Below are positions 41,901 to 49,946 of a stretch of 64,000 bases of DNA, piece by piece. Made by a program: the position numbers and the translations under genes. Source of the stretch: an uncultured Prevotellaceae bacterium (GTDB taxonomy: Bacteria > Bacteroidota > Bacteroidia > Bacteroidales > Muribaculaceae). Under the pieces are notes generated by a model that searched no databases, was not told where the DNA came from, and saw nothing but the letters and a program-made list of their open reading frames with translations. The DNA lies in assembly GCA_900317325.1 (NCBI GenBank), contig ONGE01000008.1, forward strand, positions 186,001-250,000, read 5' to 3'. Within the stretch, counting starts at the first letter, position 1; each line of letters begins with the position of its first letter.

Positions 41901-42722
41901 AGCATCGGTGATGCGCCCTTTGCCTACTGCACATCCTTGGCACAATTCATGAGAAGGACAACACACTATCCCAATCCCTTATACATAGTTCAAGGTGGTG
42001 TCGTATTCAGCACTAGACTTGGCGCGATCCACACATTGGCCATCTTCCCTGGCGGAAAAGCACAGACCTATGCCGTTCCCTCTGGCACCAAAGAGATTGG
42101 TGCTCACGCCTTCCGTGGCAGTATTGTCAAGACCGTTACGTTGCCCACAACAGTTACAAAGATCAACGATTATGCCTTTGATAACTGTGCTGCCCTCACC
42201 GGCATCGAGGTGAACAAGGGTGTGACTACTATCGGCAGCAATGCCTTCAGCAACTGTACGTCAATGAGCACCGTTATCCTGCCCTCGACGCTCACAAGTC
42301 TCGGTGTCAAGGCTTTCAACAACGATAATGCCTTGATAAGCATTGGCTGCAAGGCCAAAACCCCTCCTGTCTGCCAAGTAAGCGGTTCAGGCACTAACGC
42401 GTTCTCACCGTTTGATGTTACCCACTTCAGTAACGCCCGCCTCCGTGTTCCCACGGGATATAAATCGGCCTATCAGACAGCCGCCGTCTGGAAACTGTTC
42501 TCTACTATCACCGAGAGCAGCTCCATGGTGGATGAGGATGTCGTTCAGGGCGATGTCAACGGCGATGGCGTTGTCAACATCAGCGACGTGACTGTACTCA
42601 TCTCCTACGCGATGAGCGGCAGCGGTAATATCAATGCCGAGGCTGCTGACCTCAATAGTGACGGCAACATCAACATCAGTGATGTCACCCTGTTGATCAA
42701 CATGGTGATGAGCAATAGATGA
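38913..42722 (+). CDS. BspA-like leucine-rich repeat surface protein with C-terminal dockerin
   Basis: A 1269-residue exported protein when started at 38913 (MKTKLLKFNL), where a signal peptide ending near VSAYDF is obvious; a longer frame from 38727 runs through the promoter and is rejected. The body is made of five large modules, each opening with a line such as YDFxxxxIYYxIT, then NSYxGxVxIPxTVTxxGTTYxVxxIGxxAF, followed by LRR_5/BspA repeats (LTSVTIP, SIGNYAFYKCTGL). The C-terminal 65 residues are two dockerin repeats of the NISDVTxLI subtype. BspA-like proteins mediate adhesion to host or bacterial surfaces; attachment by dockerin here is inferred. Confidence 0.9.
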   Translation: MKTKLLKFNLMVILMALGCPLAVSAYDFYTDVGWFNIIDGNSVEITYCDENYNSYMGDVVIPSTVTDPRNGYTYDVTKIGSYAFYGSYRLTSVTIPPTITESSSTAFAGCSSLSRVNISDLAAWCAIDFSGNADGNPLSWAHHLYLNGTKVVNLVIPEGVRKVSQFAFYSNYDLRSVIIASSVTSIEWSAFGSCLNLSTVTLGSGLTSIDQYAFSYVPLSDIYCRGTRPATLAAANAFDNEVNMVYSTATLHVPASYVSNYQSANYWQNFTNVEPIYYDFISNNVYYRITSENTVEVTYKNDSFNSYSGMVVIPSTVTYNGTTYKVEAIGTNAFWNSTGLTSVTIHPNMKKMNDNAFHGCSGMTHATVSDLSTWCKIEFTNVGANPLHYGHYLSVNNSNLTKLVVPSGITKINSYAFYDCRGLTEATIANDVKSIDYAAFRLCTNLTKVTFGINVSSIYSYSFADCPLTDIYCLRSTPPTIAGGSIGYLPFNESVYATATLHVPRSALSSYQSAPHVWGEFQKYATYDFEENGIYYNITGSNTVEVTYRDTQYNSYRGNVTVPETVTHDGTTYTVTGIGEQAFMDCQSLAFVSIPATVTYIGEQAFGNSGISSVFIPEGVAAIPNFVFQNCNNLTNVKLPESLQSIGMSSFENCSNLSELIIPQNVTSIDNMAFHLCSSLYRIICHATNPPQIENATFDQWHYENSILIVPWNFLYEYKNAPYWENFTHFGTTYDFVVDGIYYLIMGIENGINRVNVTSGGSGNTYSGDLVIPETVNWQGTTYTVVGTNAGAFTNCTDLTSITLPATTDRCYNSFLDNECTNLTAITCLAITPPADLSGFTADQYANIVVTVPKNSVEAYRNAEGWSNFANIQGMAYDFKRDDFFYEITAADQVSLIRENSNSYQNLTAANIPASVTLAGVSYDVTAIGDRAFYQRTNLQSVEFGSKLKSIGNYAFYKCTGLTGGLPLNEGLESIGNYAFAYCSGLVSAIFPYSVSSIGDAPFAYCTSLAQFMRRTTHYPNPLYIVQGGVVFSTRLGAIHTLAIFPGGKAQTYAVPSGTKEIGAHAFRGSIVKTVTLPTTVTKINDYAFDNCAALTGIEVNKGVTTIGSNAFSNCTSMSTVILPSTLTSLGVKAFNNDNALISIGCKAKTPPVCQVSGSGTNAFSPFDVTHFSNARLRVPTGYKSAYQTAAVWKLFSTITESSSMVDEDVVQGDVNGDGVVNISDVTVLISYAMSGSGNINAEAADLNSDGNINISDVTLLINMVMSNR

Positions 42723-42747
42723 TGAGTGAAACAGCCGATAACTGACG

Positions 42748-42790
42748 AGACGCGAGATTTTGCAGGGTAATCCTGCAAAATCTCGCGTCT
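42748..42790 (+). terminator. Terminator after the BspA-like gene
   Basis: A 19-bp perfect stem (arms 42748-42766 and 42772-42790, AGACGCGAGATTTTGCAGG with its complement) with the 5-base loop GTAAT, followed by TCAATTATC. A partial direct echo (AAATCGCGTCTTATC) occurs at about 42831. Confidence 0.85.
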
Positions 42791-42883
42791 TCAATTATCA
42801 GGCAACTCCAAAATGCTATCCTCTATAGGCAAAATCGCGTCTTATCAAACTCATTCCAAAACAAAACCCGACAAATAAACGTT

Positions 42884-43705
42884 ATGAATACAAGAACCAG
42901 AATATCAGTATCACTTTTCCTGACTTTACTTTGCCTTACCTTGAATGCACAAAGTTACAAGCAGGTCAATGACATCAGTTATACCCAAAAGACCGATGCC
43001 TACTCGCTGCAGCGGCTGAAACTTGACGTGTATCATCCCGAGGGGACAATCGGTCGCCCCGTTATCGTGTGGTTTCACGGCGGTGGACTTGAGGGTGGTA
43101 ATAAGGAAATCCCCGAAGAACTGCGGGAAAAGGACCTGGTTGTAGTCGGGGTCAACTACAGGCTCTTGCCACAAGTGAGCGTCAATGAGATTCTAGATGA
43201 TGCCGCCGAGGCGGTGGCCTGGGTATTCAAGCACATTGATAAATATGGTGGCGATGCCCACAAAATCGTTGTTTCGGGCCACTCGGCCGGCGGCTATATC
43301 TCCATGATGCTGTGCCTCGACAAGCACTGGCTGGCGGCCTACGGCATCGATGCCGACAACGTGATGATGTATGTCCCGTTCAGCGGCCAGGCCATCACCC
43401 ATTACAATGTGCGCAAGATGCAGGGCATACCGCCCCTGCAGGCCACCATCGACGAGTATGCGCCACTCTACTGGGTGCGCGGCGACTGCCCCCCGCTGGT
43501 GCTGATTTGCGGTGACAGGGAACTGGAACTCTTTGGCCGCTATGACGAGAACCAGTACCTCGCCCGCATGATGAAACTGGCCGGGCACCAGCAGACCTAC
43601 CTCTACGAGATTGACGGACACGGGCACGGCGGCATGGTCTCCCCCGGTTTCCACATCCTGGAGACACACCTGAAACAGATGCTCGGCCAACCAGTCAATC
43701 CATGA
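42884..43705 (+). CDS. Secreted alpha/beta-hydrolase (esterase/lipase, HSL-BD-FAE type)
   Basis: A 273-residue exported hydrolase. A signal peptide (residues 1-23, FLTLLCLTLNAQ) precedes an alpha/beta-hydrolase fold: YHPEG, IVWFHGGGLEGG (oxyanion HGGG motif), VVVGVNYRLLPQ, VSGHSAGGYIS with the nucleophilic Ser, and DGHGHGGM with the catalytic His near residue 245. The HGGG plus GHSAGG combination points to carboxylesterases of the hormone-sensitive-lipase/BD-FAE type, which often remove acetyl or feruloyl groups from polysaccharides. The substrate is not visible. Confidence 0.88.
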   Translation: MNTRTRISVSLFLTLLCLTLNAQSYKQVNDISYTQKTDAYSLQRLKLDVYHPEGTIGRPVIVWFHGGGLEGGNKEIPEELREKDLVVVGVNYRLLPQVSVNEILDDAAEAVAWVFKHIDKYGGDAHKIVVSGHSAGGYISMMLCLDKHWLAAYGIDADNVMMYVPFSGQAITHYNVRKMQGIPPLQATIDEYAPLYWVRGDCPPLVLICGDRELELFGRYDENQYLARMMKLAGHQQTYLYEIDGHGHGGMVSPGFHILETHLKQMLGQPVNP

Positions 43706-43752
43706 ATCAATGTGAGTCAGATAAAATGACCTGCCCTCTTGAGAAAAACGGG

Positions 43753-43798
43753 CCGAGGCGCCAGTCGGTAGCCCAAATGACGCCGGATGTCGCCTCGG
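43753..43798. other. Inverted repeat upstream of rlmN
   Basis: CCGAGGCG (43753-43760) pairs with CGCCTCGG (43791-43798), closing a 30-base G+C-rich loop. It could terminate the esterase gene or form a structured element; a -7-like TAATTTTG for rlmN follows at 43855-43862. Confidence 0.45.
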
Positions 43799-43893
43799 GA
43801 AAGAAAATTCGTTAAAAACAATAGGTCAAAAGCCTAAATATGAGAACTTTTGTGTAATTTTGCAGTTTCAATAACAATCTAACTTCCTGAGAC

Positions 43894-44991
43894 ATGAACA
43901 ACGACAAGACATTGCAGCCGCTGGCCGGCATGACACTCGAGGATATGCAGGATGCCGTAGCATCATTGGGTATGCCACGCTTTGTGGCTAAACAATTGGC
44001 ACAATGGATTTACCAGAAACGCGTGAACGACTTTGAGCAGATGCTGAACATCTCCAAGGCCAACCGCGAACTGCTGGCAAGCCGCTACTGCGTCGGGCTT
44101 TATCCGCCCAGCCAGGCAGCTGCGAGCCAGGACGGCACGGTGAAGTATCTGTTCGACGTGGGCGGCAAGCAGGCCGTCGAGTCGGTCTATATCCCTGAGG
44201 ACGACCGCGCCACACTGTGCATCTCGTCGCAGAAGGGGTGCAGGATGAACTGCTACTTCTGCATGACCGGCAAGCAAGGATTCCACGGCAACCTGACGTC
44301 CAACCAGATCATCAACCAGGTCTTGAGCATCCCTGATAGCGACAAGTTGACCAATGTCGTGTTCATGGGTATGGGCGAACCCCTTGACAACATCGAGGAA
44401 GTGCTGCAAGTCATCGCAATCCTCACCGAGCCTTGGGGCCTGGGCTGGAGTCCCAAACGCGTCACGGTATCCACCGTGGGCAAACTGCCGGAATTGAAGA
44501 TCCTGTGTGAGCAGACGAGCGTCCATATCGCCGTGAGCGTTCACAACGCCGTTCAGGAAGAGCGTTCGTCGATGATGCCGATCGAGCGCATCTCCCCCAT
44601 CGACCGTGTCATGGAAGTGCTGGGCAACTACGACTTCGCCCACCAGCGCCGCCTGTCGGTGGAATACATCTGCTGGCAGTGGTTCAACGACGATATCCAG
44701 CATGCCGAGAAACTGCGCGAACTGCTGCCCAACGAGCACGTCCGCGTGAACCTCATCCGTTTCCACCCGATTCCCGGCATTGAGAAACTGCGCACGAGCA
44801 GTGATGAGCGCATGACCTACTTCCGCGACTACCTGAACAGCAAGGGCGTGACCTGCACCATTCGCCGCAGCCGTGGCGAAGACATCGCTGCCGCCTGTGG
44901 CCAGTTGGCCGGCCAAGTCCGCAAACAAGCTACCAGCAAAGAGAACAAACCCGACTCAAAGGAGCCGCGTGACAATAAGAGAAGAAGATAA
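43894..44991 (+). CDS. rlmN: 23S rRNA (adenine(2503)-C(2))-methyltransferase RlmN
   Basis: A 365-residue radical-SAM enzyme that methylates C2 of A2503 in 23S rRNA and A37 of some tRNAs. The 4Fe-4S motif CRMNCYFC places cysteines at 116, 120 and 123. Cys109 and Cys335 (in AAACGQL) correspond to the two cysteines that form the methyl-carrying and thioether intermediates. MGMGEPLDN and SVHNAVQEERSSMMP are family landmarks. The C-terminal 25 residues are Lys/Glu-rich. It is followed 27 bases later by the first endonuclease gene, with no functional link evident. Confidence 0.96.
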   Translation: MNNDKTLQPLAGMTLEDMQDAVASLGMPRFVAKQLAQWIYQKRVNDFEQMLNISKANRELLASRYCVGLYPPSQAAASQDGTVKYLFDVGGKQAVESVYIPEDDRATLCISSQKGCRMNCYFCMTGKQGFHGNLTSNQIINQVLSIPDSDKLTNVVFMGMGEPLDNIEEVLQVIAILTEPWGLGWSPKRVTVSTVGKLPELKILCEQTSVHIAVSVHNAVQEERSSMMPIERISPIDRVMEVLGNYDFAHQRRLSVEYICWQWFNDDIQHAEKLRELLPNEHVRVNLIRFHPIPGIEKLRTSSDERMTYFRDYLNSKGVTCTIRRSRGEDIAAACGQLAGQVRKQATSKENKPDSKEPRDNKRRR

Positions 44992-45018
44992 TCCACTATT
45001 CAACTTTTCAGAACCATC

Positions 45019-46818
45019 ATGAACCGGACTACACGATTATTCATCCTGCTTGCAGCAGTTGTCATTGCTCTCCAGCCGGCTCTCGCCGCAGAGCCCAAAG
45101 GGTATTACAACAAGGCCTTGGGCCAGAGTGACGAGAACCTGATGTCGGCGTTGTGCAGCATCATCCGCAGCCACAAGGAGGTATCCTACAGCAGTGGACT
45201 GCTGAATGCTTTTGCTATCGCCGACACTGATAACGAAGGCTACATCATCGACATCTACAGCAACTGCCGTTATCGACCCAGTGACAGCGGGTCTTCGGCG
45301 TCTCATGTGGGCGAGGGTTATAACCGTGAGCACAGTTTCCCCCGCAGCTGGTTTAACGGCGCTGTAGCCCCAATGAACACCGACGTGTTCCATGTCTATC
45401 CCACCGATATCAAGGTTAACAGCCAGCGAGGCAATGACCCGTATGGCGTTTGCGCCAACGGTACACGTTTGACCTATGGCAGCTATGTTGCCAAGGGCAA
45501 ATCAGGCACATGCACTTATCCGGGCTATTCAGGCACCGTGTTTGAGCCCGATGACGAGTACAAGGGCGACCTTGCACGCACCTATTTTTATATGGCCACC
45601 TGCTACAAGAATGAATTGCCCTCTTGGCCCGGCAGTGCCCAGCTCGACTATAAGACAAACAAGTACAAAGCCTTCTCGACCTGGACCATCAACATGCTGA
45701 TGGAATGGACCCGCCTGGACCCCGTGAGCGATAAGGAGATCAAGCGCAACGAGGCTATCTATGGTATCCAAGGCAACCGCAACCCGTTTATCGACCACCC
45801 CGAACTGGCCGAATACATCTGGGGAAATCAGCAAGGACAGCCCTGGAACGGCAGCGGCGGTGAGACGCCAGCCACCATTACTACACCGGCTAACGGTTCC
45901 ACAATCGACATGGGCACGACCATTGTGGGCACTCCGTTGCATTACACCGTTACGGTCAAGGGTACTGGCCTGAACAAGTGGCTCTCTTTGTCGATGAGTG
46001 ACAATGTGAATTTCTATGTCAACACTGTCGCTTTCAATCCGCTGGATGTGAATATCGGAACCTCGTTTGACATCACTTTCAATGCTGAAAAAGAAGGCTA
46101 CTTTGAGAATAACATCACGCTGAGCAGCGATGAGGTAACCACCACATTCACGATATCAGCCACGGCCAACAAGCAAGGAGTGACGCCTCCGCCCGCAGAG
46201 CTTGGCGACAGCATCATCGAGGACTGGGAAGACTGCGCGACAGGCGGCTATTGGACCAAGCGTGTCGAGGGCAACGCTTTCCCCTGGTATTTCAGGGATG
46301 CCGGCATTTGGAGCGACAGTATGAGTCATGGCGAGCTTTCATGCCGATTTGGCAAAACCAGCAGCAGCGCCATCACCATGCTGGAGAGTGTTGAGGACGT
46401 GACCGGCATCGGATTCTATGCTACCTGCTTTGGTAATGACAGCGATGCCGAACTATCAATTGCATACAGCACTGACTATGGTAGCTCATGGTATGGACTC
46501 GACGTGGTTACTGTCACCAGGGGCGCCCTACAGCAGTTTATACTGGATGTCGAAAGTTCCTGGCCCGTGTGCTTCGGCATCAGTCAGGTATCTGGCTCAC
46601 GCGTCATTATTGACGATATCACCATCTATCGTCACAAGGAAGAATCATGGCCCAAGGGAGACGTAAACCATGACGGTGAAGTGAACATCGCCGATGTCAA
46701 TGCTCTCACCGATGCCATCCTGAGCGGCAACAATGACACCGTTTATGACGTTAACGAAGATGCTGAGGTGAACATCGCCGATGTCAACACAGTCATCGAC
46801 ATCATCCTGGCTTTATAA
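45019..46818 (+). CDS. Secreted endonuclease I family nuclease with C-terminal dockerin
   Basis: A 599-residue exported protein. The signal peptide ends near residue 24 (ALAAEPKGYY). An EndA/NucM-type endonuclease I domain (about 25-270) contains the His-Asn nuclease motif NREHSFPRSW at 102-111, then TDVFHVYPTD, VNSQRGNDPYG and EPDDEYKGDLARTYFYMATCY. Residues about 275-385 form a beta-sandwich, about 395-540 a second one (EDWEDCATGGYW, IDDITIY) resembling a MAM- or carbohydrate-binding-like fold, and the last 60 two dockerin repeats of the NIADVN subtype. It should degrade extracellular DNA or RNA. A paralog follows directly. Confidence 0.9.
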   Translation: MNRTTRLFILLAAVVIALQPALAAEPKGYYNKALGQSDENLMSALCSIIRSHKEVSYSSGLLNAFAIADTDNEGYIIDIYSNCRYRPSDSGSSASHVGEGYNREHSFPRSWFNGAVAPMNTDVFHVYPTDIKVNSQRGNDPYGVCANGTRLTYGSYVAKGKSGTCTYPGYSGTVFEPDDEYKGDLARTYFYMATCYKNELPSWPGSAQLDYKTNKYKAFSTWTINMLMEWTRLDPVSDKEIKRNEAIYGIQGNRNPFIDHPELAEYIWGNQQGQPWNGSGGETPATITTPANGSTIDMGTTIVGTPLHYTVTVKGTGLNKWLSLSMSDNVNFYVNTVAFNPLDVNIGTSFDITFNAEKEGYFENNITLSSDEVTTTFTISATANKQGVTPPPAELGDSIIEDWEDCATGGYWTKRVEGNAFPWYFRDAGIWSDSMSHGELSCRFGKTSSSAITMLESVEDVTGIGFYATCFGNDSDAELSIAYSTDYGSSWYGLDVVTVTRGALQQFILDVESSWPVCFGISQVSGSRVIIDDITIYRHKEESWPKGDVNHDGEVNIADVNALTDAILSGNNDTVYDVNEDAEVNIADVNTVIDIILAL

Positions 46819-46850
46819 GCGATACTGCCACAGCCACCGAAACTAATCCC

Positions 46851-46906
46851 TGCAGCCCGTTGAGACAAACATCCTTCATCCCAAGAATCGTTTTCAACGG
46901 GCTGCA
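46851..46906 (+). terminator. Hairpin between the two endonuclease genes
   Basis: TGCAGCCCGTTGA (46851-46863) pairs perfectly with TCAACGGGCTGCA (46894-46906) around a 30-base loop, 32 bases after the first gene stops. No T-run; it may terminate or stabilise the upstream message. Confidence 0.55.
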
Positions 46907-46967
46907 TGGTATACTACCACAACAATAAACTATCATTTAATTAACACTCACACCATTAACTTCAACG

Positions 46968-49316
46968 ATGAAACAGTTTCTCATGACCGTGGCCATGATG
47001 GCCATAGTACTGGCAGCTAGTGCCAAAGATCCGAAACCCTGTCCAAGTGACTACTATGCCAATGCGCTGAACAAGAGCGACGAAGCCCTGCTGACCGCAC
47101 TGTACAACATCATCACGAGCCATACCAACATCGGTTATGACGGCTTGTGGAATGCCTATGCCGATACCGACACCGATCCCAACGGCTATTATATCGACAT
47201 GTACAGCAACTACGACAAATACACCTACAGCAACAAGTGCGGCAGCTACAGCGCCATCGGCGACTGCATCAACCGCGAGCACAGTGTGCCGTCAAGCTGG
47301 TGGGGTGGCAGCAAACAACCACAATACAGCGACATTTTCAATATCGTGCCAACCGACGGCTATGTCAACAACCAGCGCTCGAACTATCCCTACGGCGTTT
47401 GCGAGGGCGGCACCCGCCTGACCAACGGACAGTATGTTGCCAAGGGCCGCAAAGGCACCAGCACACACGAGGGTTACTCGGGTGTCGTGTTTGAGCCCGA
47501 CGACGAATACAAGGGTGACTTTGCCCGCGCCTATTTCTATATGGCGGCGTGCTACAACAACGTCATCAGCACTTGGACCAATGCCAACGGTTCCTCATTC
47601 TTTGCGGGCAACAGCTATCCCGTATTCACGACCTACGCCATGGGCCTGCTCATGGAGTGGCACCGTCTGGATCCCGTGAGTGAGAAAGAAACAACACGCA
47701 ACTGCTATGCCCATGCATGGCAAGGCAACCGCAACCCCTTCATCGACCACCCCGAGTTGGCCGAGCACATCTGGGGCAACAGGCAGGGACAAGTGTGGAC
47801 AGGCGACGGAGCTGTCGTGACCAACCCCGTCATCACCCAGCCCACCAGCGGCCAGAGCATCAACCTTGGCATCATCCCTCTTGCTGGCAACAACATCAGC
47901 AAGACCATCACCGTGAAGGGTGCTTACCTGAGTCAGGCGCTCACCGTGACCGTGAGCGGAGCCAACTTCAGTGTCACTCCCGCCACCTTGAATGCCGAAG
48001 CGGTGAACAACGGAACTACCATCATTGTTACCTATAGCGGCAGCGACGAACAAGCCACCGGCACATTAACCATCTCGAGCAGCGAGGTGAGCCGCACCTA
48101 CGACCTCATCTCGGGCAAGGAACAGTCAGGCGATGACCCCGTCAATCCCGATGACCCCATCAACCCCACCGGAGACTGCGTCATCGAGGACTGGGAAGGC
48201 TGCGAGAGCGGCGGCTATTGGGTGAAAGAAGTGCAGGGTGCCGCTTTCACATGGTACTTCAACAATGCAGGTATTTTTGCCCAAAGCAATGATCATTGGA
48301 ACGGAAATATCGGTTGCCGCTTCGGCAAAACCTCCTCATCATCTATCGAGATGCAGCAAGATGTTGCCGGCACGTCCGGAATCTCGTTCTATGCCTCAAC
48401 CTACGGCACGACCGAGGCCGATGCCACTCTTCAGGTGCTCTATAGCACCAATGGCGGCTCAACCTGGACTCTGCTTGATGAACTGGCCCTGACCCACACA
48501 TTCACCCAGTACACCTATGCCCTCAACACGACCGAGAACGTGCGTTTCAAGTTCCAGCAGACAGCAGGTGCACGCATGAATATCGATGACATCGCCGTGT
48601 ATGCCGCGCAAGAGCCCGTGACCCCGCAGATCTATTTCGGTGGTACAATCAGCGCATTGACAGCGGTTCGTGACGGAGAGTCGTCAATCAGCGAAGCCGC
48701 AGTCATCACCGAGAACAATGACGACCCCGTGACCGTCACGGTAGATGGTAATTTCCAACTGAGCCTTGACCAGCAATCGTGGGCCACATCACTCACCCTT
48801 GACGCCTCGGGTGAGACTTTCTATGTGCGCCTGGCCGATACGAGCGAGGATGGCAGCTACGAAGGCACCATCACGGCTACAGCAGGCGCTGTAACCGCCT
48901 ATGCCGACGTGGCAGGTGAAGTGACCCTTCCCGCTTCCCTCATCGGTGACGTGAATATGGATGGCCAGGTGAACATCAGCGACGTGATCACGCTCATCAA
49001 CTTCATGATGGGCAGTGAGGTGAATCCCTTTGACGACCAAGCCGCCGACGTGAATAATGACGGCACCGTCAACATCTCGGATGTGACAGCCCTTATCAGT
49101 AGCGTGCTCACCGACAGCGGCGAGGCCACCATGTGGAATGCCATGCCGAGCCAGGGAGGCATCAAGGTGATCAACCCGCTGGGCGAGACACTCGAGGTCT
49201 ATGACCTGGATGCCAACAAGGTGGCCACAACCGCAACGCAAGGCATCATCGCCCTGCCTCGTGGCACCTATATGGTCACCAGCGACACCCGTTCACGCAA
49301 GGTTGTGGTGAAGTAA
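46968..49316 (+). CDS. Secreted endonuclease I family nuclease with dockerin and T9SS-like C-terminal tail
   Basis: A 782-residue exported paralog of the preceding gene. After a signal peptide (1-19) the endonuclease I domain has NREHSVPSSW at 102-111, exactly as in the neighbour, plus SDIFNIVPTDGYVNNQRS and EPDDEYKGDFARAYFYMAACY. Two beta-sandwich domains follow (about 280-390 and 400-550, EDWEGCESGGYW), then an extra sandwich (550-655), two dockerin repeats of the NISDV(I/T)xLI subtype (about 660-715), and a last 55 residues (LEVYDLDANKV, LPRGTYMV, SRKVVVK) that look like a type-A T9SS sorting domain. A dockerin followed by a T9SS-like tail is unusual. Function: extracellular DNA/RNA degradation. 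Confidence 0.9.
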   Translation: MKQFLMTVAMMAIVLAASAKDPKPCPSDYYANALNKSDEALLTALYNIITSHTNIGYDGLWNAYADTDTDPNGYYIDMYSNYDKYTYSNKCGSYSAIGDCINREHSVPSSWWGGSKQPQYSDIFNIVPTDGYVNNQRSNYPYGVCEGGTRLTNGQYVAKGRKGTSTHEGYSGVVFEPDDEYKGDFARAYFYMAACYNNVISTWTNANGSSFFAGNSYPVFTTYAMGLLMEWHRLDPVSEKETTRNCYAHAWQGNRNPFIDHPELAEHIWGNRQGQVWTGDGAVVTNPVITQPTSGQSINLGIIPLAGNNISKTITVKGAYLSQALTVTVSGANFSVTPATLNAEAVNNGTTIIVTYSGSDEQATGTLTISSSEVSRTYDLISGKEQSGDDPVNPDDPINPTGDCVIEDWEGCESGGYWVKEVQGAAFTWYFNNAGIFAQSNDHWNGNIGCRFGKTSSSSIEMQQDVAGTSGISFYASTYGTTEADATLQVLYSTNGGSTWTLLDELALTHTFTQYTYALNTTENVRFKFQQTAGARMNIDDIAVYAAQEPVTPQIYFGGTISALTAVRDGESSISEAAVITENNDDPVTVTVDGNFQLSLDQQSWATSLTLDASGETFYVRLADTSEDGSYEGTITATAGAVTAYADVAGEVTLPASLIGDVNMDGQVNISDVITLINFMMGSEVNPFDDQAADVNNDGTVNISDVTALISSVLTDSGEATMWNAMPSQGGIKVINPLGETLEVYDLDANKVATTATQGIIALPRGTYMVTSDTRSRKVVVK

Positions 49317-49330
49317 AGGATACAGCTCAT

Positions 49331-49347
49331 GCGAGCAGACTGCTCGC
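49331..49347. terminator. Small hairpin after the second endonuclease gene
   Basis: GCGAGCA pairs with TGCTCGC around the triloop GAC, 14 bases after the stop codon and just ahead of a larger hairpin. Confidence 0.5.
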
Positions 49348-49354
49348 AATACAA

Positions 49355-49396
49355 TGACAGCACGTTCTCGCTGATTGCGTTGAGAACGTGCTGTCA
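49355..49396. terminator. Bidirectional terminator between endonuclease and rpiB genes
   Basis: A 15-bp perfect stem TGACAGCACGTTCTC / GAGAACGTGCTGTCA with a 12-base loop, followed by ATTTATCTT. It lies between convergent genes. Confidence 0.85.
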
Positions 49397-49420
49397 ATTT
49401 ATCTTCAAGGGTTGGATTGC

Positions 49421-49879
49421 CTATCTGACGGGAATCTTGTCGATGCGGCGCTGATGACGGCCTCCCTCGTAAGGAGTGGTCAGGAAGGCCTCGACCATGG
49501 CGATAGCCTCCTCGTCGGTGACGAAGCGGCCCGGCATAGCGATGACATTGGCATCGTTGTGCTGACGGGCGAGACGTGCAACCGCCAAGCGCCAGCACAG
49601 TGCTGAGCGCACACCCTGATGCTTGTTCAACGTGATGTTGATGCCCTCGCCACTGCCACAGACAGCGATACCAGGGTAACACTCCCCACTCTCGACAGCA
49701 GCTGCACACGGATGGGCGAAATCGGGATAGTCGCAACTTTCCTCGTTATAGGTGCCGAAGTCCTTGCAGACAATGCCTTGGTCCTCAAGCCAGCGCTTAA
49801 CGGCCTCCTTGACGGGATAGCCGGCATGGTCGCTGCACAGAGCGACGGGAATTCCAGGTTTCAAAATTGAATTGTCCAT
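49421..49879 (-). CDS. rpiB: Ribose 5-phosphate isomerase B
   Basis: A 152-residue LacA/RpiB-type isomerase interconverting ribose 5-phosphate and ribulose 5-phosphate. Visible motifs are ALCSDHAGYPVKE, FGTYNEESCDYPDFA, GIAVCGSGEGINITLNK with the catalytic Cys, and HNDANVIAMPGRF. Length is normal. It lies 67 bases upstream-to-end from valS on the same strand (valS is transcribed first), with a terminator between. Confidence 0.95.
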   Translation of the reverse strand: MDNSILKPGIPVALCSDHAGYPVKEAVKRWLEDQGIVCKDFGTYNEESCDYPDFAHPCAAAVESGECYPGIAVCGSGEGINITLNKHQGVRSALCWRLAVARLARQHNDANVIAMPGRFVTDEEAIAMVEAFLTTPYEGGRHQRRIDKIPVR

Positions 49880-49882
49880 ATC

Positions 49883-49913
49883 TCTCTAATCACTAATCTC
49901 TAATCATTAATCA
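49883..49913 (-). repeat. Quasi-tandem TCTAATCAN repeat upstream of rpiB
   Basis: TCTAATCAC, TAATC, TCTAATCAT and TAATCAAA follow each other directly upstream of the rpiB start codon. Confidence 0.5.
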
Positions 49914-49945
49914 AATAATTGCGCCCCGACAGGGACGCAATTATT
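49914..49945 (-). terminator. Terminator after valS
   Basis: AATAATTGCG pairs with CGCAATTATT (10 bp) around a 12-base loop, immediately after the valS stop at 49947. Read on the minus strand it is followed by a short A+T-rich stretch. Confidence 0.65.
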
Positions 49946-49946
49946 A

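Noticed and set aside
2..49316. Cellulosome gene cluster
   Set aside because: Dockerins occur in several genes, but no cohesin, scaffoldin or cellulase cluster is present and the cargos are nucleases, an adhesin and other proteins.
49883..49913. Possible CRISPR-like array of short TCTAATCAN words
   Set aside because: Units are only 9 bases with no spacers and no cas genes in the window; this is a simple tandem repeat. No CRISPR array was found anywhere.
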